11,800 bases of DNA from the NCBI GenBank assembly GCA_025965755.1, contig JAOPWI010000119.1, positions 1 to 11,800 on the forward strand, read 5' to 3'. The notes under the pieces were generated by a model. The model was not told where the DNA came from and searched no databases. It was given only the letters and a program-made list of their open reading frames with translations. Within the stretch, counting starts at the first letter, position 1. Each line of letters begins with the position of its first letter. The position numbers and the translations under genes are program-made. The stretch comes from Frankiales bacterium. Lineage in GTDB: Bacteria; Actinomycetota; Actinomycetes; Mycobacteriales; SCTD01. Below are positions 1 through 6,243 of the stretch, piece by piece.

Positions 1-239
1 CCTACGCACCCAAGGTCCGGGCCAACGTCATCATGCCGGGGCCGTTCCTCACCGACATCAGCAAGGCGTGGGATCTGGAGCAGTTCGCGCGCAGCGCGAG
101 GGACACCATCCCGCTGCAGCGCGGCGGCCAGGCCAACGAGGTCGTGGGCGCCGCCCTGTACCTCGCCAGCGGCGCGTCGAGCTACACGACCGGCGCGGTG
201 CTCAAGATCGACGGGGGAGCCGCATGGTCGCCAGCCTGA
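1..239 (+). CDS. SDR family oxidoreductase, C-terminal end (5' truncated by window)
   Basis: This is the last ~79 residues of a short-chain dehydrogenase/reductase, read in the frame starting at base 3 and ending at TGA 237-239. What is seen is typical of classical SDR C-termini: V-R-A-N-V-I-M-P-G-P-F-x-T-D-I just after the active-site region, then P-L-Q-R-G-G-Q-A-N-E-V, then A-x-Y-L-A-S-x-x-S-S-Y-T-T-G, ending in K-I-D-G-G-A. The Rossmann nucleotide-binding half and the YxxxK catalytic motif lie upstream of the window, so cofactor and substrate cannot be read. The next gene starts inside this one (ATG 224), so the two are translationally coupled. In actinobacteria such SDRs often sit with acyl-CoA synthetases in fatty acid or steroid-type catabolic clusters; a role here is inferred from neighbours only. 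Confidence 0.9.
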   Translation, partial: YAPKVRANVIMPGPFLTDISKAWDLEQFARSARDTIPLQRGGQANEVVGAALYLASGASSYTTGAVLKIDGGAAWSPA

Positions 240-1270
240 CCGAGGGCCCGCCCGGCGTCGACCTCGCCGCGCTGGGGCAGTGGATGGACGAGCAGGGCCT
301 GCCGGCCGGGCCGATCGAGCAGCCCAGGCTGCTCGGCGGTGGGACTCAGAACGTGCTGCTGCACTTCGTCCGCGGCGGCGAGGCGTTCGTGCTGCGCCGT
401 CCGCCGCTGCACAAGCGCGGCAACAGTGACGAGACGATGCGGCGGGAGGCCCGGGTGCTGGCGGCCCTCGCCGGCTCCGACGTGCCGCACCCCGAGCTCG
501 TCGCCGGTTGCCCCGACGTCGACGTCCTCGGCGCGGCGTTCTACCTGATGCGACCGGTCGACGGCACCAACCCCAACGTCGAGCTGGGGCCGAGCTACGA
601 CGACCCGTCGTGGCGTCACCAGCTCGGCCTCGCGATGGCCGACGGCGCGGCCGCCGTCGGGGCGTTCGACCACGAAGCCGCCGGGCTGTCCGACCTCGGC
701 AAGTCCGACGGCTGGCTGGAGCGGCAGGTGCCGCGCTGGCGCGCCCACCTGGAGACCTACCGGGACGTCGACGGCTACGACGGGCCGCACATTCCGGGGG
801 TCGAGCAGGTCGGTGCGTGGCTGGAGGCCAACCGGCCGGTGAGCTGGACGCCGGGCCTGATCCACGGCGACTTCCACCTGTCCAACGTGATGGCGCGGCG
901 TGACCGCCCCGCGCTGGCGGCCATCGTCGACTGGGAGCTGACGACCGTCGGCGACCCGTTGCTCGACCTCGGCTGGCTGCTGGCCACCTGGCCCGGGGAC
1001 GACGGCTCGGTCGTCGGGTCCGTCACCCTCCCGGTGACGGACCTGCCGCGTCCGGCCGAGCTGATCGCCCGCTACGGCGAGCGCAGCAACCGGGACGTCT
1101 CGTACGCGCCCTGGTATGAGGTCCTGGCCTGCTACAAGCTCGGCATCATCCTGGAGGGCACGCACGCGCGCGCCTGCGCCGGCATGGCCCCCAAGGCCAC
1201 CGGCGATCAGCTGCATGCCAGCACGCTCGGGCTGTTCGCCCGGGCGCAGGCCCGCATCGCGGCCAGCTGA
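224..1270 (+). CDS. Phosphotransferase family protein (APH/ACAD10-type kinase fold)
   Basis: This is a 348-residue APH-superfamily protein of the type found with acyl-CoA dehydrogenases and SDRs (ACAD10/11-like kinase domain, proposed to phosphorylate hydroxyacyl intermediates in human ACAD10/11). Seen: an N-terminal nucleotide-loop region (L-x-G-G-x-x-N-V around residues 36-43, then F-V-L-R-R-P), the Brenner catalytic loop H214-G-D-F-H-L-S-N221 with D216 as likely base, and the metal-binding D236-W-E. These are the residues expected of an active kinase. The ATG at 224 was chosen because GGGGGAG lies 5-6 bases upstream and the frame further upstream only mirrors the SDR gene. It overlaps the SDR end by 16 bp, indicating an operon. 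Despite the fold, linkage to lipid genes argues against aminoglycoside resistance. The substrate is unknown. Confidence 0.9.
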   Translation: MVASLTEGPPGVDLAALGQWMDEQGLPAGPIEQPRLLGGGTQNVLLHFVRGGEAFVLRRPPLHKRGNSDETMRREARVLAALAGSDVPHPELVAGCPDVDVLGAAFYLMRPVDGTNPNVELGPSYDDPSWRHQLGLAMADGAAAVGAFDHEAAGLSDLGKSDGWLERQVPRWRAHLETYRDVDGYDGPHIPGVEQVGAWLEANRPVSWTPGLIHGDFHLSNVMARRDRPALAAIVDWELTTVGDPLLDLGWLLATWPGDDGSVVGSVTLPVTDLPRPAELIARYGERSNRDVSYAPWYEVLACYKLGIILEGTHARACAGMAPKATGDQLHASTLGLFARAQARIAAS

Positions 1271-1272
1271 AC

Positions 1273-2895
1273 TCAGGCGGTGGGCGCCGCCATCAGGGCG
1301 AGCGCGTCGGCGCGGCACCGCTTGTAGTCCACCTTGCCGTTCGGCGCCCGGCCGATCGTGTCCACGAACAGGATGCGCTTGGGCGTCTTGAAGCCTGACA
1401 GCCGGCCACGCACGTGCGCGACCAGAGCCCTCTCGTCGACGTCGGAGCCCGGGTCGGCCTCGACCAGGGCGGTGATGGCCTCGCCCCACTTCTCGTCCGG
1501 AACGCCGACGACGACCGCGTCGAGCAGGCCGGGGTGGGTCTTGAGCGCTTCCTCGACCTCCTCGGGAAAGACCTTCTCGCCGCCGGTGTTGATGCAGACC
1601 GATCCGCGGCCGAGCAGGGTCACGCTGCCGTCGGCCTCGACCGTCGCGTAGTCGCCCGGAATGGAGTAGCGCACGCCTCCGATGACCCGGAAGGTGCTCG
1701 CCGTCTTCGCCTCGTCCTTGTAGTAGCCGAGCGGCACCCGACCACCGACGCCCACCATGCCGATGTCGCCGGAGCCGGGCTGGACGAAGCTGCCGTCGTC
1801 GGCGACCACCACCGCGTTCGGGCCGAGCTCGAACACAGCGGTCTTCGACGTCACGTCGCCGCCCGAGACCGACGCGCCCATCCCGATCGCCTCGGACGAG
1901 GAGAAGCCGTCCAGGAGGAACATCTCGCTGTGGTGGCGCAGCAATCCCTGCTTGGTCTCCTCACTCCACATGACGCCGGAGGAGTTCATGGCGACCAGGC
2001 TGGACAGGTCCCAGCGGCCGGCGTGGGCGTCGAGCGCACGCAGCATCGGCTTGGCGAACGCGTCGCCGACGATGGCGATGTTGTTGACCTTCTCCTTCTC
2101 GACCGCGTCCAGCAGCTCCACGGGGTCGTAGGTCTGCTTCGCCAGCAGGACGACGGAGCCGCCGCGGGTGTGGATGCTCTGCGCGGTCAGGCCGCCGGTG
2201 CCGTGCATGAGCGGGCAGGCCGGCAGTGCGACGGGGCCCGGCCCCTCGGTCTCGCGCATCGACCGGATCAGGCCGTAGTCCGGCGTCTCGGGCAGCTCGA
2301 TCTCGGCCGAGTTGAAGATCATGTGGATGAGGTCGTCCTGGCGCCACATGACACCCTTGGGCATGCCGGTCGTGCCGCCGGTGTACAGCATCCAGAGGTG
2401 GTCGCCGTCGCGTCCCCACGGTCCGCGCTGGCGGCCCGGGTTGGTGCCGGCGACGTCCTCGTACGCCGTCGCCCAGGTCGGGCAGGGACCGCACCCGTCG
2501 TCGACCCAGAGCCAGCCCTTGACCTTCGGCAGCCGGTCGCGCAGGCCGGCGATGGTCTCGCTGAAGGCGCCGTGAAAGACGACCGCGGCCGCGTCGGCGT
2601 TGTCCCACAGGTAGACCAGCTCGTCGGAGGCGTAGCGGTAGTTGGTGTTCACCGGGACCAGCCCGGCCTTGTACGCGGCGAAGCCGGACTCGAGGTACTC
2701 GGGGCAGTTGTAGAGGTACTGCGCCACCTTGTCCTGCTCGACGACGCCGAGGCCGAGCAGCCAGGCGGCGACACCGTCAGCGCGGACGTCGAACTCCCGC
2801 CAGGTGGTCCGCCGGTCGCCCTGCACCAGGCACGGGGCCTCGGGCTGGCTGTCGGCGTTGGTCTCCCATACGTCCGCGTACGTCCAACCGGACAA
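1273..2895 (-). CDS. Acyl-CoA synthetase (FadD-type AMP-binding ligase)
   Basis: This is a 540-residue member of the ANL adenylating superfamily. It is expected to activate a carboxylic acid to acyl-AMP and then acyl-CoA. Seen: P-loop Y171-T-G-G-T-T-G-M-P-K-G181, followed by V-M-W-R-Q-D-D as in actinobacterial FadD enzymes; A5 region G-F-S-S-S-E335; A7 G-D415; the A8 hinge with G-R and G-G-E-K-V-F-P-E-E-V-E near 438-448; and the A10 catalytic lysine in P-N-G-K521-V-D-Y-K. All core residues are intact and the length is normal. The start is read as TTG at 2895, since GGGAGGGG lies 6 bases upstream and the protein then opens M-S-G-W-T-Y-A-D-V-W-E, as family members do. The open frame continues to 3144, but that extension is low-complexity and overlaps a divergent gene. 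It converges with the phosphotransferase gene, with only 2 bp between stops. Chain length specificity cannot be read. Confidence 0.93.
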   Translation of the reverse strand: MSGWTYADVWETNADSQPEAPCLVQGDRRTTWREFDVRADGVAAWLLGLGVVEQDKVAQYLYNCPEYLESGFAAYKAGLVPVNTNYRYASDELVYLWDNADAAAVVFHGAFSETIAGLRDRLPKVKGWLWVDDGCGPCPTWATAYEDVAGTNPGRQRGPWGRDGDHLWMLYTGGTTGMPKGVMWRQDDLIHMIFNSAEIELPETPDYGLIRSMRETEGPGPVALPACPLMHGTGGLTAQSIHTRGGSVVLLAKQTYDPVELLDAVEKEKVNNIAIVGDAFAKPMLRALDAHAGRWDLSSLVAMNSSGVMWSEETKQGLLRHHSEMFLLDGFSSSEAIGMGASVSGGDVTSKTAVFELGPNAVVVADDGSFVQPGSGDIGMVGVGGRVPLGYYKDEAKTASTFRVIGGVRYSIPGDYATVEADGSVTLLGRGSVCINTGGEKVFPEEVEEALKTHPGLLDAVVVGVPDEKWGEAITALVEADPGSDVDERALVAHVRGRLSGFKTPKRILFVDTIGRAPNGKVDYKRCRADALALMAAPTA

Positions 2896-3083
2896 CGACG
2901 TCCCCTCCCGCTCCGTGCGCGGCGGGCGGACGGCTCCTCGGCTGTCCGACCCGGTGAAACTTGTCGGCGGAACGTAACAGCGGAAGGTGACGAAGACCAC
3001 AACTCCTGCCGCACCCGTGGTCAGGCGCCCGCGGGCCCGGGCCGGGCGGCTCAGTCCGGGGCGTCGGCTGCCGATGGGACGGC

Positions 3084-3314
3084 ATGCTCCCTCGCCCTGC
3101 CCCTCGCGCCCGAGCCGCCGTCGCCCTGGCCGGCCTGTCCGCACTGATCGCGCTCGCCGTGGCCACCCCGGCCGGTGCCTTCGGCACGCAGGCCGTCGGC
3201 CCGACGCCCGCGGCCACCCCTGCCCCCGTGCCGACCGGGGCAGTGGCGCCCGGTGTCATCACCGGCGCCACCCCGGCGTCCCCGATCCCGGCGCAGCCCG
3301 ACTTCGCGGGGTGA
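3084..3314 (+). CDS. Small secreted Ala/Pro-rich protein, hypothetical
   Basis: This is a 76-residue protein with a classical signal peptide: basic N-region (R-P-A-P-R-A-R), a hydrophobic core A-V-A-L-A-G-L-S-A-L-I-A-L-A-V-A, and a probable signal peptidase I site after T-P-A-G-A (about residue 32). The mature part, about 44 residues, is a low-complexity Ala/Pro/Thr/Val stretch with no recognisable domain, so it may be a short wall-spanning or disordered peptide. The ribosome-binding site is weak (GGGA a few bases before ATG). Support comes from the signal peptide and from translational coupling: its stop overlaps the GTG of the L,D-transpeptidase gene (GTGA, 3311-3314). The function is not recognised. 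It could instead be a leader ORF controlling the downstream lipoprotein. Confidence 0.6.
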   Translation: MLPRPAPRARAAVALAGLSALIALAVATPAGAFGTQAVGPTPAATPAPVPTGAVAPGVITGATPASPIPAQPDFAG

Positions 3315-4066
3315 GGGCCGGCACCCGGCTCCTGCTCGCGGCTGCGCTGCTGCCCGCCCTGAGCGGGTGCGCGGCGGGTCCGTCGTGGGAGAGCCTGCTG
3401 GCGCAGCCGTCACCGCCGGCAGCTCCGAGCCAGGCGGCGACGCAGCAGCCGGTGCGGCCGGCTGACCCGGGGCTGTCCGCCCTCATCGCGACGCTTCCCC
3501 GGACGACCGAGGTCCTGTCCCGGCCGGACGGCGGCGTGCTGGCGGTGCAGGCCTCCCGGACCGAGAAGGGCTCTCCGCAGAGCCTGCTCGTGCTCCAGCA
3601 GCGCGGCGGGTGGCTGCGGGTGGCGCTGCCCGGGCGCCCTCATGGCCGGTCCGGCTGGGTGCGCGCCGCCGCCGTCGAGGTGTCCGCGACCGACTGGCGG
3701 CTCGAGGTGTCCCTGTCGCAGCGCCGGCTCACCGTCTCCCGGGGTGGCCTGGTCTACGGCGAGCACCCGGTGGCCGTCGGTGCGGCGTCGACGCCGACTC
3801 CGACCGGCCTGTTCTTTGTCACCGACCTGCTCCGGCCGCCGCAGAGCGGTGGAGCGTACGGCCCGTACGCCTTCGGGCTCTCGGCCTTCAGCGACGTGGT
3901 GACCTCCTTCGGCGGCGGGCGTGGGCAGATCGGCCTGCACGGCACCAACGCGCCGGCGAGCATCGGCACCGCGGCCAGCAGTGGCTGCCTGCGGATCGAC
4001 AACGACACCGTCACGGCCCTCGCCGAGCAGCTGCCGCTGGGCACGCCCGTCGAGATCCGCGTGTAG
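3311..4066 (+). CDS. Lipoprotein L,D-transpeptidase (YkuD domain)
   Basis: This is a 251-residue, membrane-anchored L,D-transpeptidase, expected to form 3-3 peptidoglycan cross-links on the outer face of the membrane. Seen: signal sequence with lipobox L-S-G-C20 (start GTG at 3311); a Pro/Ala/Gln-rich linker to about residue 50; an SH3-like region around 60-120 ending in P-G-R-P-H-G-R-S-G-W-V; then the YkuD domain, about 130-251, with H210-G-T-N and the catalytic S-S-G-C226-L-R. The motif H-x13-14-S-x-G-C-x-R is complete, so activity is expected. The GTG was chosen because it gives the lipobox and overlaps the previous stop by 4 bp; the frame runs open far upstream but that part is not protein-like. 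A second envelope enzyme (M15 peptidase) follows 42 bp downstream. Confidence 0.92.
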   Translation: MRAGTRLLLAAALLPALSGCAAGPSWESLLAQPSPPAAPSQAATQQPVRPADPGLSALIATLPRTTEVLSRPDGGVLAVQASRTEKGSPQSLLVLQQRGGWLRVALPGRPHGRSGWVRAAAVEVSATDWRLEVSLSQRRLTVSRGGLVYGEHPVAVGAASTPTPTGLFFVTDLLRPPQSGGAYGPYAFGLSAFSDVVTSFGGGRGQIGLHGTNAPASIGTAASSGCLRIDNDTVTALAEQLPLGTPVEIRV

Positions 4067-4072
4067 CCCGGG

Positions 4073-4100
4073 CTCAACGTCTTCGGCCGCACTGCCGACA
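4073..4100 (+). promoter_or_regulatory. Possible FliA/WhiG-type (sigma-28 family) promoter
   Basis: CTCAA at 4073-4077 and GCCGACA at 4094-4100 are separated by 16 bases. This resembles the -35 (TAAA-like) and -10 (GCCGATAA) elements of the FliA/WhiG sigma family. Transcription would begin around 4106-4108, at or just before the GTG of the M15 peptidase gene, so the message could be leaderless. It is a by-eye match with mismatches in both boxes and is a hypothesis only. Confidence 0.3.
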
Positions 4101-4108
4101 GGACAGAG

Positions 4109-4702
4109 GTGGAGGGCATCGCGGGCGCCATCGCGCGCATCGGCGCGCTGGACAGGCAGCTCTCGACGCTGCGCGCCCCCGTGCCGTCCGGGCAGTTCGG
4201 CGCGCTGCTCGAGCGGTCGATGACCGTGGTGGCGGGGTCGGCTGCCGCCGGAACCGCCGTCCCGGCCCCGTCGGCCGCGTGGGCGGCGGCGCTGCGCCCC
4301 GCCGCGCTGCAGGCTGCGCCGGACGTCTCGGCCTACGGCAACGGGCGCATTCCGGAGTCGGCACTGACCTCCATCGGCGGCGACGACCGACTGCAGCCCT
4401 CCGCGGCCAAGCTGTTCCTCAGCATGCGCGCCGAAGCGGCGATGCAGGGCGTGGAGCTGCCGGTCAACGACTCGTACCGCTCGCTGCAGGAGCAGGAGGA
4501 GATGGCCGAGCGCAAGGGCCTCTACTCCGAGGGCGGCTGGGCGGCCAAGCCGGGCACCAGCAGCCACGGTCTCGGCCTGAGCGTGGACCTTCAGCTCGAC
4601 GGCGAGGCGCAGCGCTGGATGCGGGACAACGCCGGCCGCTTCGGCTTCGTGGAGGACGTCGCGCGCGAGCCGTGGCACTGGACCTTTCGGCCCGAGGTCT
4701 AG
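4109..4702 (+). CDS. M15 family D-Ala-D-Ala carboxypeptidase/peptidoglycan peptidase
   Basis: This is a 197-residue zinc metallopeptidase of the VanY/DacB-like M15 group, expected to trim or cleave peptidoglycan stem peptides. Seen in the C-terminal ~110 residues: Y-R-S (substrate-binding Arg region), then P-G-T-S-S-H153-G-L-G-L-S-V-D160-L, then E187-P-W-H190-W. H153, D160 and H190 are the expected zinc ligands and E187 the catalytic base, so it looks active. The N-terminal ~85 residues are not M15: G-I-A-G-A-I-A-R-I-G-A-L-D-R-Q-L, then an Ala-rich linker. No signal peptide is visible. That N-terminus recalls hydrolases in actinobacterial flagellar loci (from memory, unverified). The start GTG 4109 has AGGA 5 bases upstream. 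It lies 42 bp after the L,D-transpeptidase gene, and a sigma-28-like element fills the gap. Confidence 0.88.
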   Translation: MEGIAGAIARIGALDRQLSTLRAPVPSGQFGALLERSMTVVAGSAAAGTAVPAPSAAWAAALRPAALQAAPDVSAYGNGRIPESALTSIGGDDRLQPSAAKLFLSMRAEAAMQGVELPVNDSYRSLQEQEEMAERKGLYSEGGWAAKPGTSSHGLGLSVDLQLDGEAQRWMRDNAGRFGFVEDVAREPWHWTFRPEV

Positions 4703-4740
4703 GGGCGAGTGACGCGCGAGAGCTGGTGCTGCGAGACGAG

Positions 4741-4797
4741 GGCGCTGCGCTGGACGCGTTCGTCCTCGGCGCGGGGCCCTGGTTCACGGGCAGCGCC
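4741..4797. terminator. Inverted repeat between convergent genes (weak bidirectional terminator candidate)
   Basis: An 8-bp inverted repeat (GGCGCTGC at 4741-4748 and GCAGCGCC at 4790-4797) lies in the 98-bp gap between the stops of the convergent M15 peptidase and glycosyltransferase genes. The loop is long (41 nt) and there is no T-tract, so its action as a terminator is only suggested by position. Confidence 0.25.
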
Positions 4798-4800
4798 GGG

Positions 4801-5958
4801 TCACGGGAGCCGCTCGAGCACCTCGCAGACCTCGTCGGGCGACGGCATCTGCGCGATGGAGCGGCCGATCCGCGACGCCGCCTGACCGAAGGAGCCGTCC
4901 TCGAGCAGCCGGGCCGCAGCGTCACGCACTGCATCGGCTGTCGCCTCGCCAGGCGCCAGGGACAGCCCCGCTCCGGCCGACGTGACGGACGCGGCGTTGA
5001 GGAATTGGTCGGCGCCCTGCGGCAGGCACAGCTGCGGGAGGCCGAGCTCCAGCGCGGACAGGACCGTGCCCGACCCGGCGTGCGACACGACCAGCTGGCA
5101 GCGGCGCAGCAGGGCGGCCTGTGGGACGTACCGCTCCACTCGTACGTGCGCGGGTTGCTCTGCCAGCAGCGCCGGATCCCCCTGCGGGCCGACGGTGACG
5201 AGCAGCCGCACGTCGAGCTGCGCGAGCGCAGCGACCAGACCGCGCAGGACCGTCGCGTCGGAGAAGACGGTGCCCATGGTCAGGTAGACCAGCGGCCGGT
5301 CCTCCCGTGTCGTGGGGAGAGCGACAGGAGCGTCTGTGGGGCCCGGGTAGGTGACCGGTCGCAGGAGCTGACGGTGCGGCACGTGGGGCGCGGGCGGCTG
5401 CGGCAAGGCAGGCGGATAGGGGTCCAGGTAGAGCCGGTCGTACATGCCGCCGTAGGGACGGGCCTGCAGGGCGCGGGCCTGCCACAGCGGCACGACCTCC
5501 TGCGCCGCGCGCGCCATCCGGGGCTCGGGCAGCAGCGGCCCGAATCCCTTCGACACTCCCGGTACGCCCAGCTCTGCGGCGACCAACGGCCCGGCGAGCT
5601 CGGCGGCGTCGGACACCACCAGGTCGGGTCGCCACTGCTGCGCGACGGGGATGAGCCCCGCCAGCATCGGCGGCGCCATCAGCGCTCCGAAGAGCTTGGC
5701 GAACAGGTGCTCGGGGCGCTCGGCCGGCGAGAGCTCGCGCAGCTCGGGAAACTGCCGAACCACCTCCGGCGGAGACACCGGCGGCATCGATGTCACGCCG
5801 GTGGCGCGCAGGCCCGCCTGCTCGACCTGAGCCACCGACCGGTCAGGCAGCGCCCACAGCACTTCGTGACCGCGCGCGGCCAGTGCGTGGGCCAGGGGGA
5901 CCATCGGGTGGATGTGCCCCAGGCCCCCCGGCGTGGTCACCAGCACCTTGAGCGGCAT
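4801..5958 (-). CDS. GT1 family glycosyltransferase (UGT/MGT, EryCIII-like)
   Basis: This is a 385-residue GT-B glycosyltransferase that would transfer a nucleotide-activated sugar to a small lipophilic acceptor. Seen: N-terminus M-P-L-K-V-L-V-T-T-P-G-G-L-G-H-I-H-P-M-V-P-L-A, the acceptor-domain signature with the catalytic-type His, then A-x-R-G-H-E-V; in the C-terminal half, V-Y-L-T-M-G-T-V-F, then S-H293-A-G-S-G-T and L-G-L-P-Q-L-C-L-P-Q-G-A-D317-Q318, the donor-binding motif of macrolide and antibiotic-type glycosyltransferases. Length is normal for the family. The ATG at 5958 starts directly at the conserved first beta strand; no strong ribosome-binding site is visible, so translation may be weak or leaderless. 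It stands alone, with no sugar-biosynthesis or polyketide genes in the window, so the acceptor is unknown. It is divergent from the TerD cassette across 285 bp. Confidence 0.92.
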   Translation of the reverse strand: MPLKVLVTTPGGLGHIHPMVPLAHALAARGHEVLWALPDRSVAQVEQAGLRATGVTSMPPVSPPEVVRQFPELRELSPAERPEHLFAKLFGALMAPPMLAGLIPVAQQWRPDLVVSDAAELAGPLVAAELGVPGVSKGFGPLLPEPRMARAAQEVVPLWQARALQARPYGGMYDRLYLDPYPPALPQPPAPHVPHRQLLRPVTYPGPTDAPVALPTTREDRPLVYLTMGTVFSDATVLRGLVAALAQLDVRLLVTVGPQGDPALLAEQPAHVRVERYVPQAALLRRCQLVVSHAGSGTVLSALELGLPQLCLPQGADQFLNAASVTSAGAGLSLAPGEATADAVRDAAARLLEDGSFGQAASRIGRSIAQMPSPDEVCEVLERLP

Positions 5959-6046
5959 GGCCGTCAGTTGTAGTGGCTGCAGCGCTCCACGTCACGGTCT
6001 TCTTGCGCCGGCTGCACCCGCCCGAGGTGCGCTCACGAGCGGAGCC

Positions 6047-6063
6047 GGCACCGCACCGGTGCC
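6047..6063. repeat. Short perfect inverted repeat upstream of the TerD cassette
   Basis: GGCACCG and CGGTGCC flank a 3-nt spacer (7-bp arms). It lies in the 285-bp divergent region between the glycosyltransferase start (5958) and the TerD-nuclease start (6244). It could be an operator half-site pair or an RNA hairpin; no regulator can be assigned. Confidence 0.4.
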
Positions 6064-6077
6064 CGAAGCGGCCGTAA

Positions 6078-6094
6078 GCGCCCGCTCTGGGCGC
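6078..6094. repeat. Second inverted repeat upstream of the TerD cassette
   Basis: GCGCCC and GGGCGC are separated by GCTCT (6-bp arms, 5-nt loop). It follows the 6047-6063 repeat after 14 bases. No T-tract follows. The paired hairpins are the only ordered structure seen in the divergent region, apart from an AT-richer patch around 6205-6220 just before the cassette start. Confidence 0.35.
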
Positions 6095-6243
6095 GTGGGT
6101 CGGGGAGCTACCGCGGGCCGCCGTCGGTGCGGAGGCTGATGCAGCTCGGGCGCTGTTTGGCCGAAATCGGCAGAGGGAGCGCCGGCCGGAGGCAAGATGT
6201 CGCCAAGCTTTCACATCTTTGGTCGAGGGGCAGTGTCGAGCGC

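Noticed and set aside
224..1270. Aminoglycoside resistance phosphotransferase
   Set aside because: The fold is APH-like, but the D-W-E / H-G-D-F-H-x-S-N pattern and linkage to SDR and acyl-CoA synthetase genes match the ACAD10/11-type kinase group rather than resistance enzymes.
2896..3144. N-terminal extension of the acyl-CoA synthetase to a start at 3144
   Set aside because: The added 83 residues are Arg/Gly/Pro-rich and unlike the family, and would overlap the divergent small secreted gene. The TTG at 2895 has a good ribosome-binding site and matches the family N-terminus.
1414..3147. Plus-strand open frame of 577 codons opposite the acyl-CoA synthetase
   Set aside because: It is antisense to a gene with complete catalytic motifs. 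The translation is low-complexity Val/Asp/Gly/Arg-rich, with no ribosome-binding site or family signature.
3610..5973. Very long plus-strand open frame (787 codons)
   Set aside because: It runs through the L,D-transpeptidase and M15 genes out of frame and antisense to the glycosyltransferase. Its translation is Arg/Ala/Gly-rich with no domain motifs, a typical high-GC shadow.
6127..6243. Extended start (GTG 6127 or ATG 6139) for the TerD-nuclease gene
   Set aside because: The added ~35-39 residues are not TerD-like. TerD domains normally begin within a few residues of the start, as with GTG 6244. The extension is not excluded, because the ribosome-binding site at 6244 is not ideal.
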